Positions 1 through 10,330 of a stretch of DNA of 64,000 nucleotides are shown piece by piece (the stretch's first letter is position 1; each line of letters starts with the position of its first letter). Location: NCBI GenBank assembly GCA_014905825.1, contig JACGCN010000066.1:1-64000 (forward strand). The letters run 5' to 3'. A program made the translations under genes and the position numbers. The stretch is from Lyophyllum atratum. Its lineage: Eukaryota > Basidiomycota > Agaricomycetes > Agaricales > Lyophyllaceae. The notes below the pieces were generated by a model. The model made no database searches. It was not told where the DNA came from and saw nothing but the letters and a program-made list of their open reading frames with translations.

Positions 1-816
1 CTAGGGTAACTTCTTTATCAACTAGAGGACATATGAGATAATACTGTAGAAGACTAGACACGGTTTTGTATCTGAGATAAAGTGAGTAAAGCGTAGACAA
101 ATTATACGGGGGCGAACTGACTTGAAGGACGAGACATCTACCCGGATCGGATCAGAAAGACTTGCACGCTGCAGCTTGGACACATTTTCTGCCATTGTCG
201 CAGAAAAGAGGTATGTGCTACGGTCCTTGGGTATTGTTTTTAGAATTTCAGTTATTTCAAGCTGGAAATCGAGGTCTAAAAGACGGTCTGCCTCGTCGAG
301 AACCTGAATGATAGAGACGCATGATCATTATATTCGATGAAAACCAAGTGCTTCGACGTACTAAGTGTTTCAGCTGTCGCAGACTAAACCCCTTCGTTGA
401 CTTGAGATGATCATGGAGTCGTCCTGGCGTGGCGACAATGATGTGCGGCTTTTGGCCAGTCGTATCGCCTGCTGCACTCGGTCATCATCGCCGCCAACGA
501 TCACAACACACCTCACTCCCATCGACGCTCCAAGGGATTCGAATTGCGCCGAAATTTGGTAAGCTAACTCTCGAGTAGGGGAGAGTACGCAAGCAAAGCA
601 ACTCTGAGGATTGTCCCACAAGCGATGCAGGATAGGAAGCGCGAAAGCAAGGGTCTTCCCGGAACCTGTTGGTGCGATACCAATGATATCTCGCCCTGAC
701 AGCGCCGATGGGATACAGTCAGCCTGAATCTGCATTGGGATAGTGTATTTGAGCTGATCAAGCGCCTCTAGAAGAGGTGCGCAGAGCCCTAAGTCAGAGA
801 AAGTCTTTCCCTCCAT
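1..816 (-). CDS. RRP3: ATP-dependent RNA helicase RRP3 (DDX47 type), left-truncated, one-base shift
   Basis: DEAD-box helicase of the Rrp3/DDX47 group, which acts in the nucleolus on pre-rRNA for the small ribosomal subunit. The ATG at 816 is followed at once by the Q-motif region, then Walker A (APTGSGKT), [24 protein letters not shown] and LFSATM. I place exons at 816-362, 303-122 and 71-1, with introns of about 58 and 50 bp; the third exon runs off the left edge, so the C-terminal RecA lobe is missing. Between LAK and [10 protein letters not shown] (about 440-450) one base is missing: exon 1 is 455 nt, whereas 456 would keep frame with exon 2. The short N-terminus compared with most Rrp3 proteins is also odd. 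Family assignment rests on the VGG block and the [12 protein letters not shown] segment, which fit Rrp3 well. The shift may be a sequence error. Confidence 0.82.
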
Positions 817-1982
817 TCAATGCGAGGTTCTGGGTGAGGCTGGTTGATAAAAGACTTTAAGACGTCTTCAAGTTCGAGACGTTGGCATGAACTTGCCGTC
901 GCTTATGTAATATAGCCCAACCTGCTGCATAACTCGCTCTTCGCCGCCCGTCCGACTCTGTTCTAGATTTTCCCATCCACTGAGTCGCCGTCAAATATAA
1001 CGTGAGTCCGGAATCCAAAATCATCACTTCAACGTACCCTTCACCGGCACTCCGAGCGAGCATCCTCGTTCGTCATGTTCGAGACGTTCGAGCGCCCCTT
1101 TCGGACTCAGTCCTGACTCCTCGGGACATCTAGGGGATTACTCGTTCCGGGACACGTCTAAGCTCCAGCCTCCGAAGTTCTTTTGAGCAAGGTGAAACGT
1201 ACTGGATGCATCCAATGCTCACCTCCGAAACTGTTCCCGCACATTGCCGCGGTTCCTTTTATTGCTAAAGCTCTATGGTCAGGCAGCGGGCACAGCGGAC
1301 AATCACGAGTACGAAGTTTGGGTTCGGTGCTATCATGAGTTTATTGACTCGGATTCGGAAAACCACAAGGCGTGCGACATCATCCACGAAGTCGAAGTCG
1401 AAGTTGAAGTTGGAGGAGTAGCTATTCCCGTTACCACTATCATGAGTACGTACAATACTACGATGCGCGAGTCAAGATCCAAATCTCTTACAACGGGTGG
1501 ACTGACCGGACGTGACCCTCTTGCCGCAAGTGCGACGGACTGCAGTGCGATGCAGCGGCGTGGGAGGGATCGCCGACGGCGGGAGCGTTGTCAGAGGGCC
1601 CGGATCAGGCGAGCAAGCCAGCCCAGGGTGCGCCGGTCGTATCTAAGCGTAGCTCTCTCCCACAGGAGGAAGGCCGTTCCGTTTCCTGCAATCCTTGGCG
1701 GGTTTGTGAGGTTTCGAGTTCTGTGACTTGGCAGAAGTGTGCAGTAACACACGCATAACATAGTCTCGTTGCAAGATTCGCAAATTCGCAAAGGTGGAGT
1801 CTCTTTTCGACTGCATTTTCTCAAAAAGTTTCGAATGATGAAGCACAATTATTGAGATACCAATCCAAAACCACGATGTACAGTTCCAAAGACCCAAAGT
1901 ACAAACTCATCCATCTGCCAAGTATTGAAACTGATTCGTTGCTAATTCGATACCAAAAGTTCCCTTCCCATCTTCCACTTAA
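817..1982. other. intergenic stretch with no supported gene
   Basis: Between the RRP3 start and the end of the glutamic peptidase I see no conserved protein motif on either strand. The longest open frame (1244-1726, +) includes a short GAAGTC/GAAGTT simple-sequence run near 1388-1410 and then a basic, low-complexity stretch. It has no family features and no clear intron structure, so I do not call it. The part next to 816 should hold the RRP3 promoter. Confidence 0.5.
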
Positions 1983-2897
1983 TCAAACATATTTGACGGT
2001 GACGCTGTTCGAGGTGGTGGAGACCGAAGTCAGAACTTTGCCGTTCTGCTCGATGTCCATGATGGTAGCGCTACCAGGGCCGATGGTACCGCCACTAGTC
2101 AAGGTGGCCGAGGCGCCGGAGAAGGTGACGGTGCCGAAGTTTGCGAAGGGGACCAGCCCGCCGCCTTGCGAGTAATCCTCGACGATCCATTCCGCATTCT
2201 GCTCGCAAAGTGCGTACGCGCTTGTGAGCGACTTGGACACGGTCTGGCCGGTTGACTTGTTCGTGATAACGGCCGTTCCGGATTTGGTGGAAGAGGCGGT
2301 GACCGTGGTGGTGATGACATCGCCGGCGCGGATGGAGATGCCAGAGAAAGTGTAGGCGTAGTCAGGGTACCACTCGTACCAAGCTGCGTGCAATGGAGAG
2401 GCTGCTCAGGAACCGTTTTTTGTCATGTATTGATAAATGCCAACCCACCATCATAAGACGCGACACCGCCAGAAATATGGAAATCGACACCGGTCTGAAG
2501 GATGGCATTTCCGCAGGTATCGCCGTCGATGCCGACCCAGGCAGATGCAGAGCCATCGGCGCCCGTGGGGCTGGGGACCGTGAAAGTAGCGGTCACAGAT
2601 TTGAAGCTGTTCTGGAGACCAATGGAGCCTGGCTTCAATATTTCATATATTAATAAAGATGAAGTGAATTCTACGCACCGCAGGGTATGAGTCGTAAACG
2701 GCACCGGCCCAGTTAGAGCTATACGCTACATGAGAGGTGTTGGAAGGGATGGACTCCACGGAGTTGAGACGCTGATTGGGCAGCGATTGACGAGCTTCAC
2801 GGCGACGTGCGAGACGAGCGTCGAGCCTGGAAGACGGTACTGCAAGGGCGACGGAGGCCAGCAGAAGGTTGCTGAGGAGCGCAAGTGCGAAGACCAT
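1983..2897 (-). CDS. Secreted glutamic peptidase (eqolisin, family G1)
   Basis: Acid endopeptidase of the scytalidoglutamic peptidase/aspergillopepsin II family (MEROPS G1), secreted. Exons 2897-2679, 2632-2449 and 2383-1983 join in frame and give 267 aa. Residues 1-19 form a clean signal peptide (MVFALALLSNLLLASVALA), followed by a basic propeptide and the mature start with YSSNWAGAVY. Family landmarks are the AWVGIDGD block, the catalytic Gln in ILQTG, the DAWYEWYPDYAY segment, which is restored only if the second intron (2448-2384) is removed, and the catalytic Glu region EWIVEDYSQGG. Both introns are short (46 and 65 bp) with GT-AG ends. The start was chosen because it gives the signal peptide; the open frame runs further upstream without one. 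Length and motif order are normal for the family. Confidence 0.9.
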
Positions 2898-4891
2898 GAT
2901 GATGATGCGAGCAGTAATACAGCGTCGATTCGAAGCAACTGTTGGTACCAAAGGAACCTGAAGGATGAGACGACGAACATCGACGTCTTTTGTACCTCTG
3001 CAATGTTCGGGTAACTGCAGAGTCAATCGATTTCTGCACGCCATACGTTTCTAGTTCTCGTCAGATGGTAATGCTTCATGTGGATGTGTCGTTCCTGGCA
3101 TTTTGAGAAGCAGCTTCTCCTGCAACCGTGCCATACGTTCTTTCCTTTTGAAAGGCTCGCCGTATGGTAGCAACACCAATACAACCTATTTCAATGTCTT
3201 GCATCATCAAGGCGAGAGGACAGAGCAGCAAGAGTTTAAAGATAGAATGAAAGGAATGCCAAGCCATGCGGTATGTCCGTCAAAAGACAATACAAAACCG
3301 TCAGTTCCTGAGCGGGACCGCGCTGGTTATAAGATAACTACCGTCAGATGATTATCGTCATGAGATAAGTAATGATTTACCACAAGGGAGGGCTAAGATT
3401 TGATTTTTAGTTGAATGGTTCCGGGTTCTATTTATAGATTGTATTTATAGAACGAGCTTATTCCAGTATAGAAGCATCGATTGCTTCAATCCGTCCAGTC
3501 TGACATATGATGCGGCTTGCAGAACGCGCAGATGGGCATGCGAGATCTGAAGCTTCTTGGTTGGGATCCGTATGCACCCGGGCCATCGTTCGGGCTTAAC
3601 CTCATTCCCGGTGTCGCGTCATGACTCGCGGCTGTTACTGAAGCCTTTCGGCGACCATCAAGACTTGATTCCCCTCAGGCGAGATAAAGACCTTGAAACG
3701 GAAGCTTTGCAAAAAGAAAGGAAGGTCATGCCTTTAGAAGACACACGTGGAGTCGACTGGAGCTGACTTGCAGAGGCCGTAAACGATATGGGCGCGTCTA
3801 ACAAAGAGATAAAGATTCGGATGATCAGCGGTGGGTGCATAACGAAGGGCTTACTATTGTGCGATGATCAATCATGTACGCCGTCGTGAGCCTTGGCCCC
3901 TCGATGGTGGAAACCCGCTGGTGCCCGAGCGCCGTCGAATGCTCCAGTGAGTCAAGTAAACTTTGACTGTCACCAAAGTGGGATGGAGGACATACAACAA
4001 ATTGTCAACAATCATGAGAGTATGATCCACAATGCACCATCGCTCTCCTTGAGACGAAAAATGATACGTCGATACCCCTCGAACTACGATGGCAAGTAGT
4101 GGACGAACTTGTATCTGGGAGCCGACCGGTGGGCTAGTACTGAGTTCGCGAGGTGATCATAGACAGCCAACGTAAACTTGAAAAGGAGAGGAAGTTTTCG
4201 GATAGCTGTCAAGATTTGTTGAGAGCAAAACAGAAATGACGGCGCTAAGCAGAGCTGAGTGGATGAACCACGTTCGCGTTCGATGTTCATTACAGCGTGA
4301 GTGAAGGGCCCGGCGACATTTGAGGAGCTAGAGTACCCAGGCACGAAGAAGTTGTTTCGCTGTTACTTTCAGCTGGCGTGAGGACTTGCCAAGTACGTTC
4401 CGACGAAGTCAGGATACGACTTCGACTTCTTCCTGTCAAAGCTTCGAGGCTCCAATCTGACATACACCTTCCGAACCTGATCTGCTTATGGCAATCGAAG
4501 AATACTTCCTGCAGCTCAGAGGTCTGGTCTTCAGAGTATCTCCATTTCTACCACCAACATGGATACCGCGACTTCTCTCGTTCTCCGTCACCCGATTGGA
4601 ACCAGTTTTCGGACTCGACAGGTACGTCCTCTCACAGGGCAGGCAGGCCATTGGCATCTCGTCATATGGACACCAAGAGCATCCCGCAAGTACAATCGTT
4701 TTCAGATTCATCCGCACCCCTATATTCCACGAGGCTTACTAGGGCCATGGATATGTTATGTTTATGGGAGGATGTAGGCAGTTGTCACCATATTTGATGC
4801 ACTATATCAAGAGGTAGACCACTAGCCTGGGCGTCGTGAGAAGAAAGAGATTTTAAAAGGAAGAAGGGCACTCACATTGCACTCATTGCAA
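2898..4891. other. 2 kb intergenic region, no supported gene
   Basis: Lies between the start of the glutamic peptidase and the end of the Spt21-like gene. All open frames here are short, overlap each other and show no recognisable family motif or coherent exon chain. A/T-rich TATTTATAG-like words occur near 3430-3450, but they lie about 530 bp upstream of the peptidase ATG, so I do not call a promoter. The peptidase promoter should lie just right of 2897. Confidence 0.45.
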
Positions 4892-7800
4892 TTACATCAA
4901 GCAGCCGCTGAACAAAGCCTGGACATCCTCTGCCAACCTCGAATGATCGAGGCTCATCACATCAAGAGGGACACCAGCCGAATTCTGCCCAAGTTCCAGG
5001 CCTGCCATCTCGACACTCCCACTACCACTTTGGTCCTGCATCAGCGGTTTGAAAGTCTCCCAAAATTCCGTGAAGTCAAAATCTGTCAGGCTGTTCTGAA
5101 ATATATCGAAACCGGGTTCCACATTCATGGCGGGGTCCTGGTCCGCGCCAGCGGACTGCGCATTATGGTTGGTGAATTGATCGAAAACATCCATCCCGCA
5201 CTGGGTACTGCTCCCAAAATCCGGGTGGTCACCAATTGTAGGAAACAACGACGAAAGTTCTTCGTCTTGGAGGTACTCGCTGAGTTCCTCGTCCGCGCAT
5301 GCGGAGAGTTCGTGCTCGGAAAAGGAAGACTGAGTAGCTTCGTAGTCGGTGGGCCAGGGCTCAGTGTCGGAGGTCGCCGCTGGGAGCTCCATGTCATCAG
5401 ACAATGCATCATATTCCTCGTCTTGGGGCATTAGTATGGGGCTTGTCGGTGGGGGTGGAGAGGACGGGGGAAGTCCGACCCAATGTTGCTTCGGAGGCTC
5501 CACCTCGCCGTCCTCTTCATCGTCTCTAGAATCTTCCATTGGTGAAATTTCATCCCCGACGTTTAGTCGGCCTTCATCCATGTCGACGTCACTGCTAGCA
5601 GCCGGTAAGGAGCTGGAAGGCATATCCAAGTCATTGAGAACAGTATCAAGCTCCCGATTCAATGCGTCTTCAATGTCTTCCTCGCTTTCCTCCGCAGAAG
5701 CGTCGTTTCCATCTTTGAACGCAACCTTTGCTTTCGGTGAGGGCGTTCTGCGGCCATTTCCCGAACTTCCCATGGAAACCTTTCGTTGATTACAGTGACG
5801 GGGAGTATTTGTAGAACCATATGGGTCAGAAATTCGAGGCTTTGGCATGGGGGTGAAGAGGGAGCCGTCTTCCCCGTTACTGAATAGATCGGAATGCCGT
5901 CTGCGTGGCGGTGTCCGAGGAGGGCCTATGGTGTCACTTGACAACGGCCGGGGAGAATTTGATCCCGATGGAGTAGAGGGGGAAGAAAAGGCAGCTATCC
6001 GGTCCTGGATAGCAAAAGTCATTGCGAATACTGGATACTCCAAACTCGCGACTGCGATGGATGGTGGGCGCTGTGTGGCTTGCATAGTATCGGTGGGCTC
6101 GTTCTGGCAGCTCCTCTTCTCCGGCTGGACTGGACTTGGGGTCCTCGCGACTCGCTGCTTTTTCTTCACTTTCTCTACCCGGTTTGCACCTTTCTTTCTA
6201 CTTGCTTCCTTCTCCTCCCTCTTCTTTTCTTCGGCAAGTTCGATGGCTCGCTGGGCTTCCTCTGATAACCGAGGTTGCATAGACGTCTCTGTCCGCGCCC
6301 AGGTTGGAACGACATATCGTCGACGGGTGTGAGACTGCGTTGGCTTAGGCTTGACTGGGGACGATGCTGAGACCCTAGGAGCCTGAGGAGAGTCGTTAAT
6401 GATTATGGGCTGTTGGCGTGAGTTTTGATCCTTTTGCCTCGGTGGCGAAGTCCAAGGTTCCATGCCGGTACGATAATAAGAGTTAGTTCCTCTCCTATGG
6501 GGCTGAACGCCATCCGACATCAATCTAGGATAATGGCGATTGGCAGAGAGGTCGGTCCTCTTCACGGATGAATGTGCGTGTCGATGTGCATCCCGTCGCT
6601 CCGCCAACTCCCTTTCTCTTCCCTTCCCCTTATCCTTCTCAGACTCCCGTTCGTCCATTACATCGCTGAGAGTACGCTTCCTTCGAAGAGTTCCAACGTT
6701 CACGATGGAGTTAACTGGTGCAGGGCCAATAGGGATAGTATTCGAATTCCCATTCGAGCGAGTGCTGAGACTCCGATTGTGAGCAGGAGAATCATTAACC
6801 GAACCAAGTACCAAACCCAAACCAGCCGAGGGCGACGACGACTCAGCGGCCTGGAGTTTGTCATCCCTTTCACTACGTCTCCGGAACGCAGTTGGATTGA
6901 CGTTCTCCTTGTCCAGCAGCACGACATCATCATCCGGCAAGTGGTTTCGATTACGGGTGTTGAGGGAAGGGTGGGAGCTACTGGACTCGGGAGCGGGCGC
7001 AGGCAGCCCTTGCTGTGACACTGCGGAAAGTAGGTCTCTTAGAGCATTCACCAGCGCAGGATTGGATGTTTTTTCTGATACAGAAGATCCAACAGCAGGT
7101 GTCGAGTCGATCGCGTTGAGAGCTGCTAAGAGAGCTGCGTTCTGGACACTTGGATCATTAGACGAGGAAGATACAGAAAGAGCGGCAAGAATATCGAGGA
7201 GGGTGGGAGGTTCTGGATCTCGGGGGGACCTGATGAGAGGGGTTGATACGAAGGGAAGAGACGCCGGGTCTTGCGTTGCAGATTTCTTGGAGGACTTCGC
7301 TTTACGGGTCTGAGATTCGGGAAGGGATGACGCATGGGAAACGTTAGGCTCGGATCCCCCGATGGCTCTCGGTATTATGGATTCCTCTGAGTACGCCATG
7401 GTAGAAAACGGCGTTTCTGGGTGACGTACAGCAGTAGTGTTCTCGGGGCAATGATTAGACCCGGAGCCAGAGGCAGCGCCATTCACCGGCCTTCCCTTCT
7501 TCTTTACAGGTCCCACATAGACGTCTTCTGACAGTAAAAGCCTGTCCGCTTCACTATTTTCAGAATTTATGAAAGGTGGCTTAGCGGGTTTCTTGAGCTT
7601 AGACTTGGTACGTTTTTGGTGAGAACGCATCTGAATGGACGCAATCGTTGCGAGCGTTGTGACATCGGCGGTGCTAGATATTTGGCTAAGATATGAAGGG
7701 GTCCTCGAGGTTGCGGGTTCGGTTGAATTTGGTATTGAATAGCGTACAGAATATGGAGGATTCTCAATGGTCTTGCCCGAGGTGGCCGCAATGCTATGTG

Positions 7801-8548
7801 TCGCCGTGGAAAAGGATGTGGAAGCACCATATGTGGAAGCTTTTAGAGAATGTGTGGATTCCTGGTCCGACTTTGACGCGTGGACACGAGAGGCTTTGGA
7901 CGATGGTCCAGTAGGAAGGCCCCATGACCGGAGAGCTGCGGGAAGTGTCGTCTTCTGCATTGCAGCAGTCTGTAGATCGATGAACGTAAATTGATAGTAT
8001 ATATATATCCATTGGTAATTACAGACCTCTCGAAGAGCAAAAATGACCTCAAGGGCCTCTTGGCCTGTTCCAAGTGTTATCAACGTTCCAGTCACCGCAG
8101 CACTCTCCTTCTCGTCCGTCATCATTGCCCAAGACATTAATCCGAGACCAACAGCGACTCCACGAGGTTGTTCTGAGGATCTCGCGCTCGCTTTGTTTTC
8201 TTGTGACCCCGATGTTTGATTAGATATGTTAACAGGAGCAGGAGCAGAGTTCGACTCCAGTGGATCAAGAACGTAGACGGAAAAGTCGCGACTGAAGTCT
8301 TGGAGAAGCTCGGGACTTGAGCGACAGATAGCATCCAGACATGTCTTCAGTGACGCCGTTCCAAATTCAGGCTGTGATTCGAGTTTGGATGGAGTGGCCT
8401 CGGTGGCGACACTTTTATTGTAATGTGAGGTGGTCTGCACCTGGGGGACGAGAACGACTGGGCAGGAGGAAGAAGAGCGTGCGAGGATGTACTGCGGAGA
8501 GCTGTTGATGGTATAGAGTAACCGGAGTGGCAGATTTCTGGTTTCCAT
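4892..8548 (-). CDS. Spt21/Ams2-like chromatin or transcription regulator
   Basis: Large mostly disordered nuclear-type protein, 1199 aa after splicing (exons 8548-8027 and 7969-4892). The N-terminal 170 residues look like the fungal Spt21/Ams2 N-terminal domain: LLYTINSSPQYILARS, SLKTCLDAICRSSPELL, SVYVLDPLE, then GLGLMSWAMM and GTGQEALEVIFALRE. In yeast and fission yeast these proteins act at histone genes and silent chromatin. The rest is Ser/Pro/Asp-rich with basic patches (for example KKREEKEASRKKG) and acidic stretches toward the C-terminus; I see no zinc finger. The ATG at 8548 sits just before the domain; the frame stays open to 8737, but that extension has no similarity and crosses the insertion border at 8650. 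A 57-nt intron (8026-7970) is in frame, so it could be missed or retained. Assignment to Spt21/Ams2 is from memory of the domain, moderate confidence. Confidence 0.68.
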   Translation of the reverse strand: METRNLPLRLLYTINSSPQYILARSSSSCPVVLVPQVQTTSHYNKSVATEATPSKLESQPEFGTASLKTCLDAICRSSPELLQDFSRDFSVYVLDPLESNSAPAPVNISNQTSGSQENKASARSSEQPRGVAVGLGLMSWAMMTDEKESAAVTGTLITLGTGQEALEVIFALREVCNYQWIYIYYQFTFIDLQTAAMQKTTLPAALRSWGLPTGPSSKASRVHASKSDQESTHSLKASTYGASTSFSTATHSIAATSGKTIENPPYSVRYSIPNSTEPATSRTPSYLSQISSTADVTTLATIASIQMRSHQKRTKSKLKKPAKPPFINSENSEADRLLLSEDVYVGPVKKKGRPVNGAASGSGSNHCPENTTAVRHPETPFSTMAYSEESIIPRAIGGSEPNVSHASSLPESQTRKAKSSKKSATQDPASLPFVSTPLIRSPRDPEPPTLLDILAALSVSSSSNDPSVQNAALLAALNAIDSTPAVGSSVSEKTSNPALVNALRDLLSAVSQQGLPAPAPESSSSHPSLNTRNRNHLPDDDVVLLDKENVNPTAFRRRSERDDKLQAAESSSPSAGLGLVLGSVNDSPAHNRSLSTRSNGNSNTIPIGPAPVNSIVNVGTLRRKRTLSDVMDERESEKDKGKGRERELAERRDAHRHAHSSVKRTDLSANRHYPRLMSDGVQPHRRGTNSYYRTGMEPWTSPPRQKDQNSRQQPIIINDSPQAPRVSASSPVKPKPTQSHTRRRYVVPTWARTETSMQPRLSEEAQRAIELAEEKKREEKEASRKKGANRVEKVKKKQRVARTPSPVQPEKRSCQNEPTDTMQATQRPPSIAVASLEYPVFAMTFAIQDRIAAFSSPSTPSGSNSPRPLSSDTIGPPRTPPRRRHSDLFSNGEDGSLFTPMPKPRISDPYGSTNTPRHCNQRKVSMGSSGNGRRTPSPKAKVAFKDGNDASAEESEEDIEDALNRELDTVLNDLDMPSSSLPAASSDVDMDEGRLNVGDEISPMEDSRDDEEDGEVEPPKQHWVGLPPSSPPPPTSPILMPQDEEYDALSDDMELPAATSDTEPWPTDYEATQSSFSEHELSACADEELSEYLQDEELSSLFPTIGDHPDFGSSTQCGMDVFDQFTNHNAQSAGADQDPAMNVEPGFDIFQNSLTDFDFTEFWETFKPLMQDQSGSGSVEMAGLELGQNSAGVPLDVMSLDHSRLAEDVQALFSGCLM

Positions 8549-8638
8549 GTCAAGCTCCGTGTTGAGCTCACCGTTGTAAACGTTGAGCTCGTGTTGCTGA
8601 CTAATCGTAATGAACGGAAAGGTCACGATTGTGACTTG

Positions 8639-8650
8639 TCGCGTCAATTG
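8639..8650. repeat. left copy of 12-bp target-site duplication
   Basis: The word TCGCGTCAATTG occurs here and again at 14396-14407, exactly flanking the 5.7 kb repeat-bearing insertion. A 12-bp match at both borders is unlikely by chance. It lies about 90 bp upstream of the Spt21-like ATG. Confidence 0.75.
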
Positions 8651-8849
8651 GGCGTCCTCTGAAAGGAGGCACGGGATGAGAGAGGAACGGGTTTCGCGCC
8701 AAACACGAACACATGACCTGTGCTCGTTGATCCGCAACCACGGTCATCCAGTTCGTCGTTTCGCACATCTCCTCATCGTGTCCACAGATCCTCTCCCTCT
8801 TTCTGTGTTCCTCTCTTTCCTGTACATGCATTCTTGGATTCTCTGACCC
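8649..8849 (+). repeat. Block B, first copy (element start)
   Basis: 201 bp identical by eye to 13911-14111 (offset 5262). It starts TGGGCGTCCTCTGAAAGGAG and ends near CTCTGACCC, after which the two copies diverge completely. The first bases can form a small CCTC/GAGG hairpin. Identity over 201 bp indicates recent duplication or transposition. Confidence 0.9.
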
Positions 8850-9132
8850 TTCCTGCACTCTATTCATGGATACTTCCTCGGCGTGTCACTCACGCTACCT
8901 CGCATCTTGCTGAACGCGCGTCTCCCCGTTTCCCCTTCCCTATAAACGACGCTGACCTGCATTTCCTGCTGTCTCCTATCCACGAAGACCGCTCTTCCCC
9001 GCTTAACTATGAACATGGAATGTCCATTGACTCGCGAAGCGACGCGCCCTGCGCGTCCCAGGGCACCCTTCCCATACGGCAGTTCCTCGGGCGATTCTTC
9101 CACGAATATTTCACTCCCTCCTACACGCGATC

Positions 9133-9235
9133 ATGAGCCCAGATTCTACTACACGTCTCACATCCCTTCACCTCGACCTCGCACGGACCTCATATCCCTT
9201 CACCTCAACCTCGCACGGACCTCATTCCGAGCCTG
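9133..9235 (+). repeat. Short tandem repeat of about 33 bp, two to three copies
   Basis: The phrase TCCCTTCACCTC, followed by ACCTCGCACGGACCTCAT, occurs at least twice in a row with slight changes. It lies inside the mobile element and is part of its low-complexity pyrimidine-rich interior. Confidence 0.6.
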
Positions 9236-9534
9236 TTCCTGTCCATAATCTCACCATGGATGCACTACCTACCGTGCCTCGGCCTACAGCAACCCAAGGC
9301 TCTTCCCAGACCCTGCCTCCAGTTATCACCCGTTAACGCTACACTTAACGCTACACTGTGACCGCGACAACGCCATGCAGCTCACCATGATCCTGCTCTC
9401 GCTCCCAGGCCCATCCTCTCGACCACGCCCCTCGTCCCACCCTTCTTTCCTCATCAGGCGGCTAGGCGCCGTCCTGGCTTACCATTACGGTCAAGATCAT
9501 CCGTCCCTCGTGACGATTTCCTTCCTCTGGACCC

Positions 9535-10330
9535 TTCCACCGCTTACAGCACTCGCCAGGCCCATCCTTGCGATGGTACTGCATCCCAGAGTCTCCTGGC
9601 TCGCCCTTACAGATCGAGACCATTACAAGTCAGACCATCCGTCCCTCGCGACGATTCCCTTGGTCTTACATACAAATCGAGACCATCACAGGTCAGACCA
9701 TCCGTCCCTCGCGACGATTCCCTCGGTCTTACATACAATCGAGACCATTACAGGTCGGACCATCCGCCCTCGCGACGATTCCCTTGGTCTTACATACAAA
9801 TCGAGACCATTACAGGTCAGACCATCCGTCCCTCGCGACGATTCCCTTGGTCTTACATACAATCGAGACCATTACAGGTCGGACCATCCGCCCTCGCGAC
9901 GATTCCCTTGGTCTTACATACAAATCGTGACCATTACAGGTATCCGTCCTTCGCGTCGATTCCCTTGGTCTCAGCCCTTCCGCCACTTATGGCACTCGCC
10001 AGGCCCATCGTTCCGATGGTACTGCGTCTCAGAGTCTCCTGGCTCGCCCTTACAGATCGAGGTCATTACAGGTCAAGGCCATCCGTCCCTCGCGATAATT
10101 CCCTTGGCCTCGGCCCTTCCGCCACCTACGGCACTCGCCAGGCCCATCGTTCCAATGGTACTGCATCTCAGAGTCTCCTGGCTCGCCCTTACGGATCGGG
10201 ACCACTACAGGTCAGGCCGTCCGTCCCTCGCGATGATGACCTGTCGGCCCTTCCGCCACTTACGACACTCGCCAGGCCCATCATTCCGATGGTCCTGCAT
10301 CTCAGAGTCTCCTCGCTCGCCATTACGGAG
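9535..10330 (+). repeat. Minisatellite with two nested repeat units
   Basis: Two levels of repetition lie inside the element. A unit of about 61-63 bp, built round the words CCATTACAGGTC, CCATCCGTCCCTCGCGACGA and TTCCCTTGGTCTTACATAC, is repeated about six times at 9606-9960, with alternate copies differing by small deletions (AAATCGAGACC versus AATCGAGACC), which suggests a 124-bp higher-order dimer. A longer unit of about 150 bp, adding CACTCGCCAGGCCCATC and CTCAGAGTCTCCTGGCTCGC, occurs around 9535, 9975, 10110 and 10240. The 63-bp unit looks like an internal part of the 150-bp unit that expanded separately. The open frame that crosses it (9375-10670) is a by-product of the repeat. Confidence 0.85.

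Noticed and set aside
1244..1726. 160-codon open frame
   Set aside because: Contains simple-sequence repeats and low-complexity basic sequence, no motif and no matching exon on either side.
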